DNA from: CAZTTH01 sp964615975
GTDB taxonomy: Bacteria > Verrucomicrobiota > Lentisphaeria > JABSQK01 > JAJFLO01
Length of the DNA: 64,000 bases
Assembly (NCBI GenBank): GCA_964615975.1
Contig: CAZTTH010000008.1
Span: forward strand, 1 to 64,000
Reading direction: 5' to 3'
Positions 42,276 to 51,480 of this stretch are shown here, in pieces; the stretch's first letter is position 1; each line of letters begins with the position of its first letter. The notes under the pieces were generated by a model that worked only from the letters and a program-made list of their open reading frames with translations, did no database searches and was not told where the DNA came from. Made by a program: the position numbers and the translations under genes.

Positions 42276-43370
42276 TCACCCGCGCATCGGCATGATCACA
42301 TAGAGAAACCCTTCATCACCCAGAATTACCACGGGTTTGAATTCGTCGTTAAACCGCAGGGTCAGATCATCACACTCAAGATTTTTCAATGGTTCCTTGA
42401 TAAACAGAGGATTAAAATTGATAATTACAGGGTCACCGACATATGCGACCGTGATTGGTTCTTCAGCCTCGCCAATCTCGGCAGACATTGCGCTCAATAT
42501 CATCAAATCGTTTCCGAGCTTCATCTTCACTGACGCGCTGCCATCATTGAGAACCATGGAGACACGATTCATTACTTCAGAGAATTCTTCACGTGGAAGT
42601 ATAACCGAATTATTGAAAGAAGCCGGAATGACCTGGCGATAATTGGGATAAGTGCCATCAACTAATTTTGATGTCAAAATCGTCCCTGGTATAATAAATT
42701 GAACATACGATTGTGAGAGTTTTATAATAATCTCCCCCTCGGATTCAAGAAGTTTCTGGAGTTCATTTACCACTTTGGTCGGCATGATGATATCACTGTC
42801 GATGAGGTTCTTGTTGGAATCGAAAACTTTTTCGACCATGGCCAGACGCCGTCCATCGGTTGCCACTGTTGTCATGGTACAATCACGGATGCTGAGGAGA
42901 ATGCCATTTAAAACCACGCGGCTGGGATCATTGCTCATGGCATATGAAATTTTACGCAGGTTCTTGGCCAGCTCGAGTTTTTGCAGAATGATTTCCTGTT
43001 CACCGTCAAATTCGATTTGTTTGGGGAACGAGGCCGGATCCAATCCCATGATTTTAAATAAGGCCCGCCCGCATGAAATGGTGGTAATTAACTGGTCATT
43101 GGTATCCAGGGTGACGATACCATCGGGAAATGTCCCAACTATCTGGGCAAACTTTTTTGCGGGAATGGTCGTTTGTCCGGATTTTTCAACCGTGGCATCG
43201 ATGGTTGTGACAATGGTAATTTCATTATCAGAGGTGGTCAGCCATAACTGATTGTCTTTGGTTTCCAATAAGACGTTATTCAAAATTGCCATGGTGGTCC
43301 GATTGGCGACGACATTCAATACCTTTTTCAAGGCGTCATTGAGTAATTTCGAAGGTACAAGTAACCTCAT
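42276..43370 (-). CDS. dnaN: DNA polymerase III beta subunit (sliding clamp)
   Basis: The ring-shaped clamp tethers the replicative polymerase. This 364-aa protein starts MRLLVPSKLLNDALKKVLNVVANRTTMAILNNVLLE, and has RKISYAMSNDPSRVVLNGILL and TVATDGRRLAMVEK in the second domain. It ends with YVIMPMRG, the typical clamp terminus. A GGGGA SD-like block lies before the ATG. It is divergent from gmhA across an AT-rich 344-bp region. Confidence 0.95.
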   Translation of the reverse strand: MRLLVPSKLLNDALKKVLNVVANRTTMAILNNVLLETKDNQLWLTTSDNEITIVTTIDATVEKSGQTTIPAKKFAQIVGTFPDGIVTLDTNDQLITTISCGRALFKIMGLDPASFPKQIEFDGEQEIILQKLELAKNLRKISYAMSNDPSRVVLNGILLSIRDCTMTTVATDGRRLAMVEKVFDSNKNLIDSDIIMPTKVVNELQKLLESEGEIIIKLSQSYVQFIIPGTILTSKLVDGTYPNYRQVIPASFNNSVILPREEFSEVMNRVSMVLNDGSASVKMKLGNDLMILSAMSAEIGEAEEPITVAYVGDPVIINFNPLFIKEPLKNLECDDLTLRFNDEFKPVVILGDEGFLYVIMPMRG

Positions 43371-43714
43371 GTTAAATCCCCGTGTTAGCGATTGAGAGCA
43401 GTTATTGGTTTAGTGATAATTGTTAATATAAGTATTGGTATAATAAACTTTAAACTTAATATTATAAGCTGTTAGTATGTTGACAAATTTTCCTTCTTAT
43501 TGAAATTCAAACCAGTTACGTCAGAATATACCTGTTTATAACCCTATTCATAGTTTTAGCCGATTTGTTGATAGATTGGTTATTGATATTTTATTAACAA
43601 CTTGTTTTAATTATATCAAATGCATCTTTTGACGCGTGGCTGCGGTTTGATGTCACCAATCAGTGGTGAATGGTTTGAGTCAATTCAATTTATGGTATCT
43701 TATACTTACATCTT
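43371..43714. other. AT-rich gap between dnaN and gmhA
   Basis: No gene fits. The DNA is AT-rich and contains the promoters of the divergent dnaN and gmhA genes; a TATACT box at 43701-43706 lies 8 bp before the gmhA ATG. I looked for DnaA boxes (TTATCCACA) and found only matches with two or more mismatches, so an origin is not supported. Confidence 0.5.
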
Positions 43715-44356
43715 ATGACAGCAAATGATATCGATTCATTATTATTGAGATTTCCTGAATTACATTCCTGCCAGGTGGATATCGATATGGCATTAAAAAC
43801 CATGATTTTGGTGCTGGAAAGTGATGGCCATATTTACATATGTGGAAATGGCGGGAGTGCTGCGGATGCCGAACACATGACCACGGAGTTGGTGAAGAGT
43901 TTTGTAATGCCACGACCACTTGATGAGGATTTTCAGGTGCGATTATGTGAGGATTTTCACGAGACTGGCCGGTATTTAGCCACTCACCTGGAGAATGGAT
44001 TGCGAGTATCATCGTTAACCAGTAATGCGGCGTTTATCACTGCCATGTCCAATGATGTGGGGGCTGATCTGATTTTTGCCCAACAGATTCTGGCTTTGGG
44101 AAAAAAAGGAGATTTACTGATTTGTATCAGCACCTCAGGGAACTCAGCCAACGTGTGTCACGCCGCGCGGGTGGCGAAAACCATAGGGATGAAAACTGGA
44201 GCATTAACCGGGAGGAAGGGAGGAACAATTGCCACGATCTGCGATTGGTCCATCAAGGTTCCTGTGACTGAAACTTATCGGATTCAGGAGCTTCATTTAC
44301 CGGTATATCACTTTCTATCGGCTGCGATGGAAAATCACTTTTTTGCTAATAACTAA
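43715..44356 (+). CDS. gmhA: Phosphoheptose isomerase (SIS domain)
   Basis: Isomerises sedoheptulose 7-phosphate on the way to the heptose of lipopolysaccharide core, an indication of an outer membrane. The 213-aa protein has IYICGNGGSAADAEHMTTELVK (residues about 40-61), a gmhA hallmark, and GDLLICISTSGNSANVCHAARVAK in the SIS domain. It starts 8 bp after a TATACT box without SD. It is followed 14 bp later by pilT. Other heptose genes are not seen, so another SIS sugar isomerase is possible. Confidence 0.88.
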   Translation: MTANDIDSLLLRFPELHSCQVDIDMALKTMILVLESDGHIYICGNGGSAADAEHMTTELVKSFVMPRPLDEDFQVRLCEDFHETGRYLATHLENGLRVSSLTSNAAFITAMSNDVGADLIFAQQILALGKKGDLLICISTSGNSANVCHAARVAKTIGMKTGALTGRKGGTIATICDWSIKVPVTETYRIQELHLPVYHFLSAAMENHFFANN

Positions 44357-44370
44357 CTGAGGAGGTCAAT

Positions 44371-45441
44371 ATGGCAATCGAAATGAGTGATTTGTTGCAA
44401 TTAATTTTGGATGAAGGAGGGAGCGATCTTCATATTTCAACGAATGTTCCGCCTGCCATCCGTATGAATGGCAAAATGGTGTGTCTTGATGCCGATCCAT
44501 TGACTCCGGAAGATTCAGAACGGCTAATGAAATCAGTAACATCCGAGCCGAATCAACAGAAGATCAGGCAACAGGGGGGATGTGATTTTGGCTTTGCCTT
44601 TGGCGATCAGGCACGCTTTCGTGTCAGTGTACTCAAGCAGAAAGGGGCGATCGGCATGGTGCTCCGCGTGATCCCCAATAAGCTGCTCACCATGGAACAA
44701 ATCGGTCTGCCCCCCATGATCAAGGATTTGCTCTTCCGTCCACGCGGATTGGTACTCGTGACTGGACCGACGGGGAGCGGTAAATCCACCACCCTGGCTT
44801 CAATGATTAATATTATTAATGAAGAACGAGATGATCACATCATCACCATCGAGGATCCAATTGAATTTTATCATCCCCATAAAAAATGCATTGTCACCCA
44901 ACGCGAGGTCGGCGTCGATGTGCCATCATTTGCCGAAGCCTTGCGCCGCGCCCTGCGGCAGGACCCGGATATCATCCTGGTGGGAGAAATGCGCGATCTG
45001 GAAACCATTGAGGCTGCTGTCTCCGCCGCGGAAACCGGACATTTGGTCTTTGGCACTCTCCACACCACGGGCGCCGCTGAAACCATTGATCGCATAGTGG
45101 ATGCCTTTCCCAGCACTCAACAGGAACAAATTCGGACGCAGTTGGCCTCTTCGATCGTTGCTGTCATCTCCCAAGTGTTGATGCCAAGATCCGATAAACC
45201 CGGACGGGTTGCCGGCTTCGAGATCATGGTGAACACACCGTCCATCAAAGCATTGATTCGGGATGGAAAAACCTTTCGTATCACCTCGGATATTCAGACC
45301 GGAGCCAAATTTGGCATGAATACATTGGATGCTCATCTAACCAGTCTTTACGAGAAAAATATGATCACTTATGGTGAATTGATCACGAAATGCAAAGACC
45401 CTCAGGGTATCATTCAAAGTTTGCAGGGAAGTAAAAATTAG
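44371..45441 (+). CDS. pilT: Type IV pilus retraction ATPase PilT
   Basis: This 356-aa hexameric secretion ATPase retracts pili and drives twitching. It has VTGPTGSGKSTTLASMINIIN (Walker A, residues about 129-149), ITIEDPIEFYHPHKKCIVTQREVG (Asp box), VGEMRDLETIEAAVSAAETGHLVFGTLHTTGAAETIDRIVDAFP (Walker B and His box). These match PilT more closely than PilB, and the protein lacks the PilB N-terminal domain. A GAGGAGG SD sits 7 bp before the ATG. pilC lies 90 bp downstream. Confidence 0.93.
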   Translation: MAIEMSDLLQLILDEGGSDLHISTNVPPAIRMNGKMVCLDADPLTPEDSERLMKSVTSEPNQQKIRQQGGCDFGFAFGDQARFRVSVLKQKGAIGMVLRVIPNKLLTMEQIGLPPMIKDLLFRPRGLVLVTGPTGSGKSTTLASMINIINEERDDHIITIEDPIEFYHPHKKCIVTQREVGVDVPSFAEALRRALRQDPDIILVGEMRDLETIEAAVSAAETGHLVFGTLHTTGAAETIDRIVDAFPSTQQEQIRTQLASSIVAVISQVLMPRSDKPGRVAGFEIMVNTPSIKALIRDGKTFRITSDIQTGAKFGMNTLDAHLTSLYEKNMITYGELITKCKDPQGIIQSLQGSKN

Positions 45442-45531
45442 TATAAAGTAGATTTTGCTGTAAGATATGTATCGGACCAGCCGCAACTGTGGCGTAATTT
45501 CCGACTTAATTATTTATTTGGAGCGTGGTTT

Positions 45532-46797
45532 ATGCCAAAATTCAACTATGTCGCAATGGACGGTCAGGGAAAGGAACAAAAAGGGACGCTTGATGCCGAT
45601 AATGAAAATGATGCCTCATCAAAATTAAAAGAAAAAGGCCTTTTTCCTACCAGTATTAACGAAGAAAAAGGCTCAGGAGGAGGCAAGGGAGGCGCGGCTA
45701 AATCCCGTACCACGGGTAAGAAAAAAGGGATCAACATTTCTCTTGGTTCCCCAACCATAAGCATCAAAATATTATGCCAATTTACCCGGCAATTGGCGAC
45801 CTTATTGGATGCGGGGCTGCCGCTTCTCAGAGCCTTGAGAACATTGGAAAAGCAGGCTCCCGATAAAAATGCCAAAAAAGTATTTGGCGATATCGCCGAG
45901 AGTGTTGAAGGCGGCAAGACCTTTTCTGAAGCGTTGATGAAACATCCCAAATCTTATAACAAACTTTATGTCAACATGATCAGGGCTGGTGAAGCTTCCG
46001 GCGCCATGGAATCAGTGTTGAACCGGCTGGCTGAATTCATGGAGAAATCGGCAAAATTAAAAGCGAAAGTCAAAGCCGCGATGACCTATCCGTTGGCGGT
46101 ATTGTTTATCGCGGGCGGCATCACCTCTGGGTTGATGGTCTTCATTGTACCAAAATTCGCCAAAATGTTTGATGAAATGTTAGCCGGAGAACCCTTGCCT
46201 GGCCTGACACAATTCGTTATGGGCATCAGCAATGTCATGAGTCATTATGCCATTCATGCGGCCGTGGGTGCGTTTGTCGGCTGGATAATTTTCAAGCAAC
46301 TTATGAAAACCAAATTAGGATCTTATTTATTTGATCTGATTGTCATCAAATGTCCGCCCTTCAGCGGATTGGTCGTCAAGGTTTCTGTCGCCCGGTTTTG
46401 TTCAACTCTAGGGACATTAATGAGCTCGGGAGTGTCGATTTTAAATGCCTTGTTAATCGTGCGCGACACAACCGCAAATCAATTGATCGCCAATGCCGTG
46501 CAGGTTACCCATGATGCCGTCGCTGAAGGGGAAGGGGTAACCAGACCCTTGGAATCAGCAAAAATATTTCCGGGAATGGTCATCAGCATGATCGAGGTGG
46601 GCGAGGAAACCGGCGCCTTGCCGGACATGTTGGCTCGAGTTGCCAAAACCTATGAAGAAGAAGTCGATTTGGCAGTCGATGCGTTGACATCATTGATCGA
46701 GCCGCTGATGATCTGTTTTTTGGCTGTGGTTGTCGGCGGTATTGTCATCGCGCTCTTCATGCCCCTGATCAAACTGATAGATTCACTGGGCGGATAA
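45532..46797 (+). CDS. pilC: Type IV pilus inner-membrane platform protein PilC
   Basis: This 421-aa protein of the T2SS F family anchors the pilus motor. It has a soluble N-terminus (FNYVAMDGQGKEQKGTLDADNENDASSKLKEKGLFPTSI), a Gly/Lys-rich linker, and two T2SSF domains. Each contains the FTRQLATLLDAGLPLLRALR or STLGTLMSSGVSILNALLIV motif and membrane helices near residues 180-200, 235-255 and 390-410. It pairs with pilT. GGAG SD 7-10 bp before the ATG. Confidence 0.92.
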   Translation: MPKFNYVAMDGQGKEQKGTLDADNENDASSKLKEKGLFPTSINEEKGSGGGKGGAAKSRTTGKKKGINISLGSPTISIKILCQFTRQLATLLDAGLPLLRALRTLEKQAPDKNAKKVFGDIAESVEGGKTFSEALMKHPKSYNKLYVNMIRAGEASGAMESVLNRLAEFMEKSAKLKAKVKAAMTYPLAVLFIAGGITSGLMVFIVPKFAKMFDEMLAGEPLPGLTQFVMGISNVMSHYAIHAAVGAFVGWIIFKQLMKTKLGSYLFDLIVIKCPPFSGLVVKVSVARFCSTLGTLMSSGVSILNALLIVRDTTANQLIANAVQVTHDAVAEGEGVTRPLESAKIFPGMVISMIEVGEETGALPDMLARVAKTYEEEVDLAVDALTSLIEPLMICFLAVVVGGIVIALFMPLIKLIDSLGG

Positions 46798-46811
46798 TCG
46801 TCCTGCGGTAT

Positions 46812-47765
46812 TTACTTGGTTTGTAATCCGATACGAACTTCCAGGGTTAGCGGGGTGATTTCCAGCGGGACACAATCATTGGCATCGACCCAAAGGTGAA
46901 CCGGAAGTCGGCAGGTGCCAATCGTGGATATCTTTGAGATATCAATGAATGGACGCAGCGACGAATTGCTCAAGGCGTCCATTACCCCTTTGGGGCCATT
47001 GACCACTGCTTCCGCCTTGAGAGACCCTCCCGATAAAATCTCCGCCACGTAAAAATCCTTGTTTGAGGAATTCATTATGGCAATGTCAAGATCACTGAAT
47101 AATTTGGAATCTCGCATCTTATAAAGCTCGACAGTGACTTTGACTTTTTCCGGTGTGATGGTGACCTGAGGGAGTTTCTCGAGGGCGATTTCGATTTCAA
47201 AATCCTGCATGATCGATTTATCCAGCTTGATTGGCTCGGTGGTAATATCTCTGATACCCCTGATGGTTTTGGAGGGTCCGGTTATTTGCACGATCTTGGG
47301 GACAATGATCAGGTTTTTCCGTCCATAATCCTCCGGTAATTGACCATCAAAACGACATCGGATGGGCACGGAATCCTTGGTTTCAACCTGATCAATATAA
47401 ACGTGGAATGAATTGGGTTGAATATCAACCACTTCCATATGACCGGGTAATTCGATATTTTTGTCCCTTAACTGCACGGTATAGCGTCCGTTGGTGGCTT
47501 CTTCGCTTATCTGACCAAAAACTTTGATATCGGCATTGGTCATATTTTTCAACCGCTTTTTTGACCCTTTAACCGTGACATTTACTTTGGGTAATTCCTG
47601 TTCGCCGACAGTGATTGATTTGTTATGTTTCAAGGTGATGGGGATATCGCGATACACTTCTTCTTCGCTCAATTGTTTATGGACGGAATACCAGATGAGG
47701 AAAGCGCAGGTAAATGCCATAAGTTTCCGTGGCAAGTCGATGCGAAGCGGCCCATGCAATTTCAT
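46812..47765 (-). CDS. cdaR: YbbR-domain protein, CdaR-like regulator
   Basis: This 317-aa protein has one N-terminal membrane helix (KLMAFTCAFLIWYSVHKQ, residues about 14-31) followed by YbbR-like repeats of about 80 residues (for example IPITLKHNKSITVGEQELPKVNVTVKGSKKRL and ITGPSKTIRGIRDITTEPIKLDKS). CdaR binds and modulates the c-di-AMP cyclase CdaA. Its start overlaps the cdaA stop by 4 bp. Confidence 0.85.
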   Translation of the reverse strand: MKLHGPLRIDLPRKLMAFTCAFLIWYSVHKQLSEEEVYRDIPITLKHNKSITVGEQELPKVNVTVKGSKKRLKNMTNADIKVFGQISEEATNGRYTVQLRDKNIELPGHMEVVDIQPNSFHVYIDQVETKDSVPIRCRFDGQLPEDYGRKNLIIVPKIVQITGPSKTIRGIRDITTEPIKLDKSIMQDFEIEIALEKLPQVTITPEKVKVTVELYKMRDSKLFSDLDIAIMNSSNKDFYVAEILSGGSLKAEAVVNGPKGVMDALSNSSLRPFIDISKISTIGTCRLPVHLWVDANDCVPLEITPLTLEVRIGLQTK

Positions 47766-48664
47766 GACGATTTTTCCTTTTCCATGTTTTTCATGACCGG
47801 CAAGGACTTGACGATTGAGGTGATTTGGGATTTTAAGTCGATTGATTTCCCTGCCAGAACGATTCCGGTCTTATCTTTTTTTACCAGATAATTGAGGAGG
47901 TGACGCCCCAGTCTCTCCGCGTTAATATTGCGCACCAACTTGCCTTTGTGTGCCAGGCTGACAAAACCCTCTTCTTCCGAGACAATGATCGAGACGGCAT
48001 CAGTTTCTTCCGTGATCCCGACCCCGGCGCGATGTCGGGTCCCCATGGATTTGCCAATTTCAGCCTGAGTCAGAGGAAAAAAGCATGCAGCCGAGAGGAT
48101 GATGCCGTTTTTAATCACGACCGCGCCATCATGAAGGGGCGTATTGGGATAAAAAATCGTCGAGAGCAATTCAGAGGATACGGGCGCATTGATCTTGACC
48201 CCGGCTTCGGTGTAAAACCGCATGCCGATATCCCTTTCGATGGTAATCAAAGCGCCGATCTTTTTTTCCGCCAGGCTATAGGCGGAGTGAATCAATGCGT
48301 TGATGGTTTCTTCTTTCGTTTTAGCCGTGCTGATCAAGCGGTGAGGATTGACTCCGATTTCGGCAAATACACTGCGAATTTCGGGTTGAAAGATGATCAA
48401 CAGCGCAAAAAACATTAATGCGGGGAGCTTGGCGATAATCCACTCAATGACTTCCAATCCGAAAATCTGAGAAAGGATCCACCCGCTGAGAATGGTAATG
48501 ACAATTCCCACCAGTATGGGTTCCGCGCGGGTCCCTTTCAAAAACAATAAAACCGTGTAGATAATAACCGTCAGTAATCCGATCTGAATTATAAATTGCA
48601 CCATTTCGCGCAAAGGCGTCCAGTATCTTCCGAAATACTCGATTGCGGTTACCAGGTTTTCCAT
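47762..48664 (-). CDS. cdaA: Diadenylate cyclase CdaA
   Basis: Makes c-di-AMP from ATP at the membrane. The 300-aa protein has three N-terminal membrane helices (about residues 25-43, 48-68 and 77-93), then the DAC domain. Motifs are NTPLHDGAVVIKNG (DGA, catalytic) and GTRHRAGVGITEETDAVSIIVSEE (RHR). The domain order and length are normal for CdaA. It is translationally coupled to cdaR. c-di-AMP commonly controls osmolyte and potassium balance. Confidence 0.92.
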   Translation of the reverse strand: MENLVTAIEYFGRYWTPLREMVQFIIQIGLLTVIIYTVLLFLKGTRAEPILVGIVITILSGWILSQIFGLEVIEWIIAKLPALMFFALLIIFQPEIRSVFAEIGVNPHRLISTAKTKEETINALIHSAYSLAEKKIGALITIERDIGMRFYTEAGVKINAPVSSELLSTIFYPNTPLHDGAVVIKNGIILSAACFFPLTQAEIGKSMGTRHRAGVGITEETDAVSIIVSEEEGFVSLAHKGKLVRNINAERLGRHLLNYLVKKDKTGIVLAGKSIDLKSQITSIVKSLPVMKNMEKEKSS

Positions 48665-48694
48665 AAGTAGGGTGCGATTAAAAATCCAGTGTTA

Positions 48695-49261
48695 TCATGA
48701 TTCAATGAGTGTGCAAGCCTTTTGATGCTCCGTATGCAAAATTCCAATATAGGGCAGCTGGCGATAATATTCATTATAATCCAAGCCATAGCCAATTACG
48801 AACTGATCATCAATCGAAAAGCCCTGATAGTCTGGGATTATTGCCGGCGGGGTGTGGCGTTTCTTATTTAATAATACACAGCAGCGCAAGCTGTCAGGGT
48901 GATGTAACGCAAAATCCTTCATGAGCGCGTCCAGGGTAAAACCAGTATCCAAAATGTCATCGATGATCAGTACATGTCGGTGGTGCAGCGGCAGTTTTAA
49001 GTCTGAGCGAACGTTGAGGGCGCCTGTGCTCGCGGTTCCTCGATAGGAGGAAACCGGGTAGACATCGTAGCGGATGGAAATGGTCAGCTTGCGGATCAGA
49101 TCGGCGGCAAAGACTATGGCGCCGTTGGCGATAATAACAAGATCAAGAATTTTACCATCGTAATCCGTGCTTAACTGGGCCGCAAGTTCACTCGTCCGGG
49201 CACGCAATGCTGCCGCGGTTATCAGCGGTTTGATTTGGCGATTATCTAGAGGATGTATCAT
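48695..49261 (-). CDS. hpt: Hypoxanthine phosphoribosyltransferase
   Basis: Salvages hypoxanthine or guanine with PRPP. The 188-aa protein has LVIIANGAIVFAADLIRKL near the N-terminus and the PRPP-binding motif LIIDDILDTGFTLDALM (residues about 96-112). The C-terminal DQFVIGYGLDYNEYYRQLPYIGIL is a family hallmark. The frame opens at a GTG at 49282, but the ATG at 49259-49261 fits better. It is about 30 bp upstream of cdaA on the same strand. Confidence 0.88.
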   Translation of the reverse strand: MIHPLDNRQIKPLITAAALRARTSELAAQLSTDYDGKILDLVIIANGAIVFAADLIRKLTISIRYDVYPVSSYRGTASTGALNVRSDLKLPLHHRHVLIIDDILDTGFTLDALMKDFALHHPDSLRCCVLLNKKRHTPPAIIPDYQGFSIDDQFVIGYGLDYNEYYRQLPYIGILHTEHQKACTLIES

Positions 49262-49416
49262 GGTAATGAAAATAGACTGCACGCAGTCGAATTTATGAAC
49301 ATCGTCGTTCCAATCAGGCTGGTAATCGTGTGATCTTGTTCTAAAACCTGATTATGTTTAGTAGATTTGTCAGCAATACAACTTGAAACCTAACGCCAAT
49401 ATTCCCGGATGTAATC

Positions 49417-50607
49417 ATGAATACCGATAATAAACGAGGTAAATATATCTATTTCGACAATGCCGCGTCGACTCCGATGGTTCCCTGCCAGCGAGCGGAT
49501 TATCTTCAGCTCCTGTCTGATTATTATGCCAACCCAACTGCGCTGCATAAGCTGGGACGTTCCATAAAGAATGAGATTTCTCGAAGCGAAGAAATGTTTC
49601 TCCGGCAACCGGGATTTGAAAATGAAAAAGTAAATATCATCTGGACCAGTGGCGCCACGGAAGCCAATAATTTGGCGATACTTGGTTATGCCGCCACCTT
49701 CAAAAAGGCGGCGGATTTCACCGCGGTCAGCCTAAAGACCGAACATGCGTCCATTTATCAACCGCTTCTGTATCTTCAGGGACGTGGAGCGCAGGTGAAA
49801 TGGGCTGCAATCGATAACCATGGCCATATGGATGTCAATCATTTTGCTGAGATGCTCGATCATAAAACCAATTTAATCGCACTCTCCGCAGTCAATAATG
49901 AGATCGGTGTCATGGCGGATTTGACGGCACTGAGAAATATGATTTCCTTACATGCGCCCGAAGCCAGATTGCTTGTTGATGGTGTTCAGTCGATGGGAAA
50001 ATTTCTCCTCCCCTGGCATGCGGCAGGTATTGATATGCTGACGCTTTCTGGTCACAAGATCCACGGGCCAGGTGGTATCGGAGCCTTATTGACACGTCAG
50101 GATCGGGTCACATTACACCCCTTATTCCACGGCGGTGAACAGCAGGATGGCATTCGTTCCGGCAGTCTCGATGCGCCGGCGATTCTCGGCTTCCTGAATA
50201 CGGCCGCCTGCTGGCATACCCGATGGCGGCAGGAATCGGAACAACGCGTTATCAAACTTCGTGAATTATTGCTTGACGGATTAACCCGCATGAAGGATGC
50301 GCGAGGCAGCCAGATCGAATGCCACATCAACTCTCCTGAAAATGCTTCTCCCTATATAATCAGCCTGAGTTTTCCGCACTACGATGGCGCGGTATTGATG
50401 CGGATGCTGGGAGAACAGGATATCATTGTCGGAACCGGCAGCGCTTGCGCCGCCGGCGCTAAAAAGCCCAACCGGGTGTTGACCGCTTTGGGATTGTCGT
50501 CGCGCCGGATTAGCGGAACCATCCGGATCAGCTTTGGCATCCAGAACACCGAAGCGGATGTACTCCGTTTTTTGGCGGCATTGGAGACCATTTTGATTCG
50601 TTATTAA
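49417..50607 (+). CDS. Cysteine desulfurase (NifS/IscS family)
   Basis: This 396-aa PLP enzyme mobilises sulfur from cysteine for Fe-S clusters or thiolated tRNA. It has WTSGATEANNLAILG (residues about 72-86), SGHKIHGPGGIGALL (the PLP lysine) and GTGSACAAGAKKPNRVL with the catalytic cysteine, then SGTIRISFGIQNTEADV. It starts at 49417 without a strong SD and is divergent from hpt. Its partner scaffold is not in the window, so the pathway is not settled. Confidence 0.9.
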   Translation: MNTDNKRGKYIYFDNAASTPMVPCQRADYLQLLSDYYANPTALHKLGRSIKNEISRSEEMFLRQPGFENEKVNIIWTSGATEANNLAILGYAATFKKAADFTAVSLKTEHASIYQPLLYLQGRGAQVKWAAIDNHGHMDVNHFAEMLDHKTNLIALSAVNNEIGVMADLTALRNMISLHAPEARLLVDGVQSMGKFLLPWHAAGIDMLTLSGHKIHGPGGIGALLTRQDRVTLHPLFHGGEQQDGIRSGSLDAPAILGFLNTAACWHTRWRQESEQRVIKLRELLLDGLTRMKDARGSQIECHINSPENASPYIISLSFPHYDGAVLMRMLGEQDIIVGTGSACAAGAKKPNRVLTALGLSSRRISGTIRISFGIQNTEADVLRFLAALETILIRY

Positions 50608-50615
50608 CCGATGAG

Positions 50616-50648
50616 ATTGGCTAAGCTGCAATGACAGCCAATTTTCAA
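50616..50648 (+). terminator. Weak candidate terminator after the cysteine desulfurase
   Basis: ATTGGCT and AGCCAAT form a 7-bp stem around a 13-nt loop, followed by TTTTC. The stem is short and AT-rich, so the call is tentative. Confidence 0.3.
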
Positions 50649-50709
50649 GTGATAGTTCGATCCTATTGCAGAGCGCATTTTTGAGGATAATTGGAAGAAT
50701 CGATCTCCC

Positions 50710-51435
50710 TCAGGTGCGGCGTTGATTGCCAAAAAGTTCGATGTGGGCGCGGGGCGTGTATTTCCACCCATGCTTGAAGCACATGGCAAGGCATTTTTTG
50801 CCATTGTTGGCAAGCGTTTCCGGGGTTATCCCCTGGGGCATGAGGTAGATATCGGGATCGTTGTGCGCATGCAAGTCGGCAAGAATTTGGAGGATTTCAC
50901 TTTCATCATTCTCATTGTCGATGACAAATTTAAACTGATGGGGATAATTTTTACACCAGAAACGCAGTGCTTCGGGGTGATAACGAACCTGTTGATGCAG
51001 CTCGGTATAAGGAGTATTCAATGGCGTCGAACTCGCTAATTTTGGTGATAAGGTGACAAAATCGAAAGGCAGGTAGTGCGCGATGGTGCCGTTGGTTTCC
51101 AGCATCAGGGTAAAATCATGCTGATGTAAGGCGCAAAGCAACTCTTTCAGCGCCGGTTGCAGCAATGGTTCGCCGCCGGTTATGATGATCAAGTCAATCA
51201 CCGGATGGCGTGCCTGTAGTGCAAGAACCATCGCCAAGGCATTATCGACAGAAAGAAAGTTCGCTTCCGCCTGCCAGGACGTATAAGGGGTGTCACATGG
51301 GTTGGTTTGCCACTGACAGCGGAGATTGCATCCGGAGGTGCGGATAAAAATAGCCGGATGACCAAGGTATTTTCCTTCACCCTGTATGGTCACAAAAATA
51401 TCACTGATGTTGATTTTGTCGGATGCAATCGGCAT
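50710..51435 (-). CDS. queE: 7-carboxy-7-deazaguanine synthase QueE
   Basis: This radical-SAM enzyme converts carboxytetrahydropterin to CDG in queuosine/7-deazaguanine synthesis. The 241-aa protein starts with ISDIFVTIQGEGKYLGHPAIFIRTSGCNLRCQW (residues about 10-42), then TNPCDTPYTSW and IIITGGEPLLQP, all QueE hallmarks. The Fe-S cysteines are C36, C40 and C47, a CX3CX6C spacing instead of the usual CX3CX2C. It lies 45 bp downstream of queD on the same strand. queC and queF are not in the window. Confidence 0.9.
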   Translation of the reverse strand: MPIASDKINISDIFVTIQGEGKYLGHPAIFIRTSGCNLRCQWQTNPCDTPYTSWQAEANFLSVDNALAMVLALQARHPVIDLIIITGGEPLLQPALKELLCALHQHDFTLMLETNGTIAHYLPFDFVTLSPKLASSTPLNTPYTELHQQVRYHPEALRFWCKNYPHQFKFVIDNENDESEILQILADLHAHNDPDIYLMPQGITPETLANNGKKCLAMCFKHGWKYTPRAHIELFGNQRRT

Positions 51436-51480
51436 GACGGAATAAGACTCACGCAGTTGATTATGGGGCTGGCGCTGTTT

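Noticed and set aside
43371..43714. Possible replication origin upstream of dnaN
   Set aside because: AT-rich, but no DnaA box within one mismatch and no dnaA gene nearby; matches had two or more mismatches.
47900..48418. 172-aa plus-strand ORF opposite cdaA
   Set aside because: Shadow of cdaA; the minus strand carries the DGA and RHR motifs.
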